The notes beneath the pieces are model-generated. The model was given only the letters and a program-made list of their open reading frames with translations, made no database searches and was not told the DNA's origin. DNA of 15,796 nucleotides from JBEIGE01 sp040382055 (GTDB lineage: Bacteria; Pseudomonadota; Gammaproteobacteria; Burkholderiales; Burkholderiaceae_C), in NCBI GenBank assembly GCA_040382055.1, contig JBEIGE010000044.1, positions 1-15,796 on the forward strand. Reading direction: 5' to 3'. The translations under genes and the position numbers were made by a program. Positions 14,042-15,796 of the stretch are shown one piece after another. Positions within the stretch are counted from its first letter, which is position 1; each line of letters begins with the position of its first letter.

Positions 14042-15276
14042 TGGCCCGGATCATCGTCATTGGCGGGTCTTTGGGCGGATTGTTGGCTGCCAACATGCTG
14101 TTGCGTGTTGGCCATGAAGTGACGGTTTTGGAAAAGGCGACCAGCTCGCTGGATGGCCGCGGTGCTGGCATCGTGACACATCGCCAGTTGGTCACAGCAC
14201 TTGAGCGGTGTGGCATCAGTTCGGACACGCCGCTGGGTGTTGCCATCAACAAGCGGGTTGTGCTGGACCGTCTTGGCAATACGGTTGACCAGGCCAATAT
14301 TCCCCAGGTATTGACATCCTGGAGCCGTCTATACGCGTTGTTGCTTGGGGCTTTTCCTGCTTCTGCCTATGTGCAGGGTGCATCAGTCAAAACGGTACAG
14401 GAAACTTCGCAGGGCATTCGCGTTTTTTGCGATGATGGTCGCACGTTTGAGGCCGATCTTGCCGTGGCCTCGGATGGCATTCGTTCTCCGGTTCGGGTCG
14501 GGCTGGCACCCGAGGTTCAGGTGCACTATGCCGGTTACGTGGCCTGGCGGGGTGTCTGTGATGAGTCAGTGCTATCCAAGTTGACCCTCGATACGGTCTT
14601 CGATACGTTCGGGTTTGGATTACCGCCGGGTGAGCAGCTTATTGGCTACCCGGTGGCGGGGGTTGGTAATTCTGTGGGGCGCGGCCAGCGCCGCTACAAC
14701 TTTGTCTGGTACCGCCCCGCACCGGATGATGGGACACTGAAATCCTTGATGACCGATGCCGATGGAGTGCATCACCCGCTGGGTCTGCCACCCAACAAGG
14801 TGGCCTGGCAGCATGTGGCAGCGGTTCGCCAGGCAGCCCGCGACAAACTGGCGCCTCAGTTTGCTGAAATGCTGGAAAAAACGGCGCAGCCTTTTTTGCA
14901 GCCGATTTATGATTTCTGCAGCACCAAGATGGCTTTTGGCCGCATAGCCCTGATGGGTGATGCAGCCTTTGTAGCCCGACCCCATGTGGGCATGGGCGTG
15001 ACCAAGGCTGCTGAAGATGCAATGGCCCTGACGGATTGCATTGTTGAGCATGGCGCGAACGCCCAAGCGCTGATTCACTTCGAATCCATGCGCTTGCAGC
15101 CGTGTCAGTCTGTGGTTGAACGTGCGCGCTGGCTGGGTGCTTACATGCAGTCCATCACGCAAACCTCGTCTGTGGACAGTCTGGAGCGTGATACCCATGC
15201 TGTGATGATGGAGACGGCGGTCGACCTGTCGCCACAGGCTCGAATCGCAGTTCGATCTGGAACCCTGCAAATTTAA
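14041..15276 (+). CDS. FAD monooxygenase resembling 2,6-dihydroxypyridine 3-monooxygenase
   Basis: 411-residue class A flavin hydroxylase that would use NAD(P)H and O2 to hydroxylate an activated ring. Motifs: GGSLGG dinucleotide loop at 8-13 with E31 for the FAD ribose; ASDGIRS with DG at 145-146; GDAAFVARPH with GD at 306-307. The segments YAGYVAWRGV (163-172), MTDADGVHHPLGLP (237-250) and GDAAFVARPHVGMGVTKAAED closely recall 2,6-dihydroxypyridine 3-monooxygenase (DHPH) of nicotine degraders rather than salicylate or p-hydroxybenzoate hydroxylases. That makes a hydroxylated N-heterocycle, such as the product of the divergent molybdenum enzyme, the best substrate guess. It overlaps the VOC gene by one base. 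Subfamily by recall; exact substrate unknown. Confidence 0.88.
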   Translation: MARIIVIGGSLGGLLAANMLLRVGHEVTVLEKATSSLDGRGAGIVTHRQLVTALERCGISSDTPLGVAINKRVVLDRLGNTVDQANIPQVLTSWSRLYALLLGAFPASAYVQGASVKTVQETSQGIRVFCDDGRTFEADLAVASDGIRSPVRVGLAPEVQVHYAGYVAWRGVCDESVLSKLTLDTVFDTFGFGLPPGEQLIGYPVAGVGNSVGRGQRRYNFVWYRPAPDDGTLKSLMTDADGVHHPLGLPPNKVAWQHVAAVRQAARDKLAPQFAEMLEKTAQPFLQPIYDFCSTKMAFGRIALMGDAAFVARPHVGMGVTKAAEDAMALTDCIVEHGANAQALIHFESMRLQPCQSVVERARWLGAYMQSITQTSSVDSLERDTHAVMMETAVDLSPQARIAVRSGTLQI

Positions 15277-15307
15277 TTTCTCAACTCTAAAACAACAGGA
15301 GATAGCA

Positions 15308-15796
15308 ATGAAAAAACTTCCTTCAGCCTTGAATCCCAGCCGTCGCTCGCTGATTATTGGAGGGGCTGCGGTTGCAGTCGCACCATCTTGGGTGGGCGTG
15401 GCCAAGGCTCAAACAGGCAACATCAAAGTCGGCTTTCCGGTTCCGCTGACCGGGGCCTATTCGTCTGAGGCACAAGACCAGGTCAAATGTGCAGAAATTG
15501 CCATCAAGGACTTCAACGAAAGTGGTGGTTTTAATGGCCGCAAAGCCGAGTTGCTGGTGCGTGATGACAAGCTCAATCCGGGTGAAGCAGCGACACGAAC
15601 TCTGGAACTGATTGAAAAAGACAAGGTCGATTTTGTGGTCGGATCCCTATCGGCGGCCACCCAGTTGTCGATCAATGCCGTCTGCCGGGACCGCAAGATC
15701 ATTTTCAATTCGATCAGCCAGTCAGATGCCATCAATGAAGCCAAGGACTGGAGCCTCTATACCTTCCACGAAGCGCTTAACCCGCACCTGACAGCG
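15308..15796 (+). CDS. ABC transporter substrate-binding protein, N-terminal part
   Basis: First 163 residues of a periplasmic binding protein of the branched-chain-amino-acid (Peripla_6/LivK-like) type; the gene runs off the window end. AGGAG sits 8 bases before the ATG. The signal is Tat-like: NPSRRSLIIGG with R12-R13, a hydrophobic run, and a likely cut after AKA34. The mature protein starts with IKVGFPVPLTGAYSSEAQ, followed by AIKDFNESGG and VDFVVGSLSAAT, typical of the family. It lies 31 bases after the monooxygenase and is probably the last known member of the operon in this window, delivering the aromatic substrate to an ABC importer encoded further on. In Betaproteobacteria this class often imports aromatic acids. 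Confidence 0.9.
   Translation, partial: MKKLPSALNPSRRSLIIGGAAVAVAPSWVGVAKAQTGNIKVGFPVPLTGAYSSEAQDQVKCAEIAIKDFNESGGFNGRKAELLVRDDKLNPGEAATRTLELIEKDKVDFVVGSLSAATQLSINAVCRDRKIIFNSISQSDAINEAKDWSLYTFHEALNPHLTA

Noticed and set aside
1..15796. CRISPR arrays, tRNA or rRNA genes
   Set aside because: No regularly spaced direct repeats, no tRNA cloverleaf and no rRNA-like sequence were noticed on reading either strand.

Overview
The window looks like a chromosomal segment of a betaproteobacterium, most likely Burkholderiales and probably Comamonadaceae. The reasons are the G+C-rich codon use, an endonuclease-type MutL (no MutH needed), a DUF6644/DUF6152 pair, and the style of the catabolic genes. The genus cannot be fixed from sequence reading alone.

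Layout. (1) 1-2704, minus strand: mutL, then a four-helix membrane protein (DUF6644-like) and the start of a small exported protein (DUF6152-like), tightly packed as one transcription unit. mutL starts oddly: only TTG/GTG starts are in frame, and the one nearby ATG is out of frame behind a run of 11 C. (2) 2893-5254, plus strand: a small accessory island. It holds an exported protein of unknown function, a lipase-like protein cut off 41 residues after its catalytic serine, a decayed stretch, and a second unrelated exported protein. (3) 5255-6530: a junk-like region with an imperfect inverted repeat, a hairpin, a complete type II toxin-antitoxin pair (HigB/RelE-like toxin, XRE antitoxin) and a probable frameshifted remnant of an IS5-type transposase. 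(4) 6531-7974, plus strand: an EamA-family exporter and a small ferritin-like DUF6306-type protein. (5) 8003-15796: a divergent catabolic locus.

The catabolic locus is the most interesting part. On the minus strand, a CoxG-like membrane-anchored protein is followed by the FAD, 2Fe-2S and molybdopterin subunits of a molybdenum hydroxylase of the xanthine dehydrogenase family. Facing away from it are a TetR regulator, a VOC metalloprotein, an FAD monooxygenase resembling 2,6-dihydroxypyridine 3-monooxygenase, and a branched-chain-amino-acid-type ABC substrate-binding protein with a Tat-like signal (cut by the window end). The plus-strand genes overlap or nearly touch. The shared 124-bp intergenic region carries a sigma70-like promoter with a small inverted repeat on its -10 box.

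Taken together, the locus suggests uptake of an aromatic or N-heteroaromatic acid, hydroxylation of the ring by the molybdenum enzyme, a second hydroxylation by the flavoprotein, and further processing by the VOC protein, all under TetR control. The substrate is not known. The molybdenum active-site loop (QYRGVGH instead of AYRGAGR) argues against CO dehydrogenase and for a distinct subgroup.
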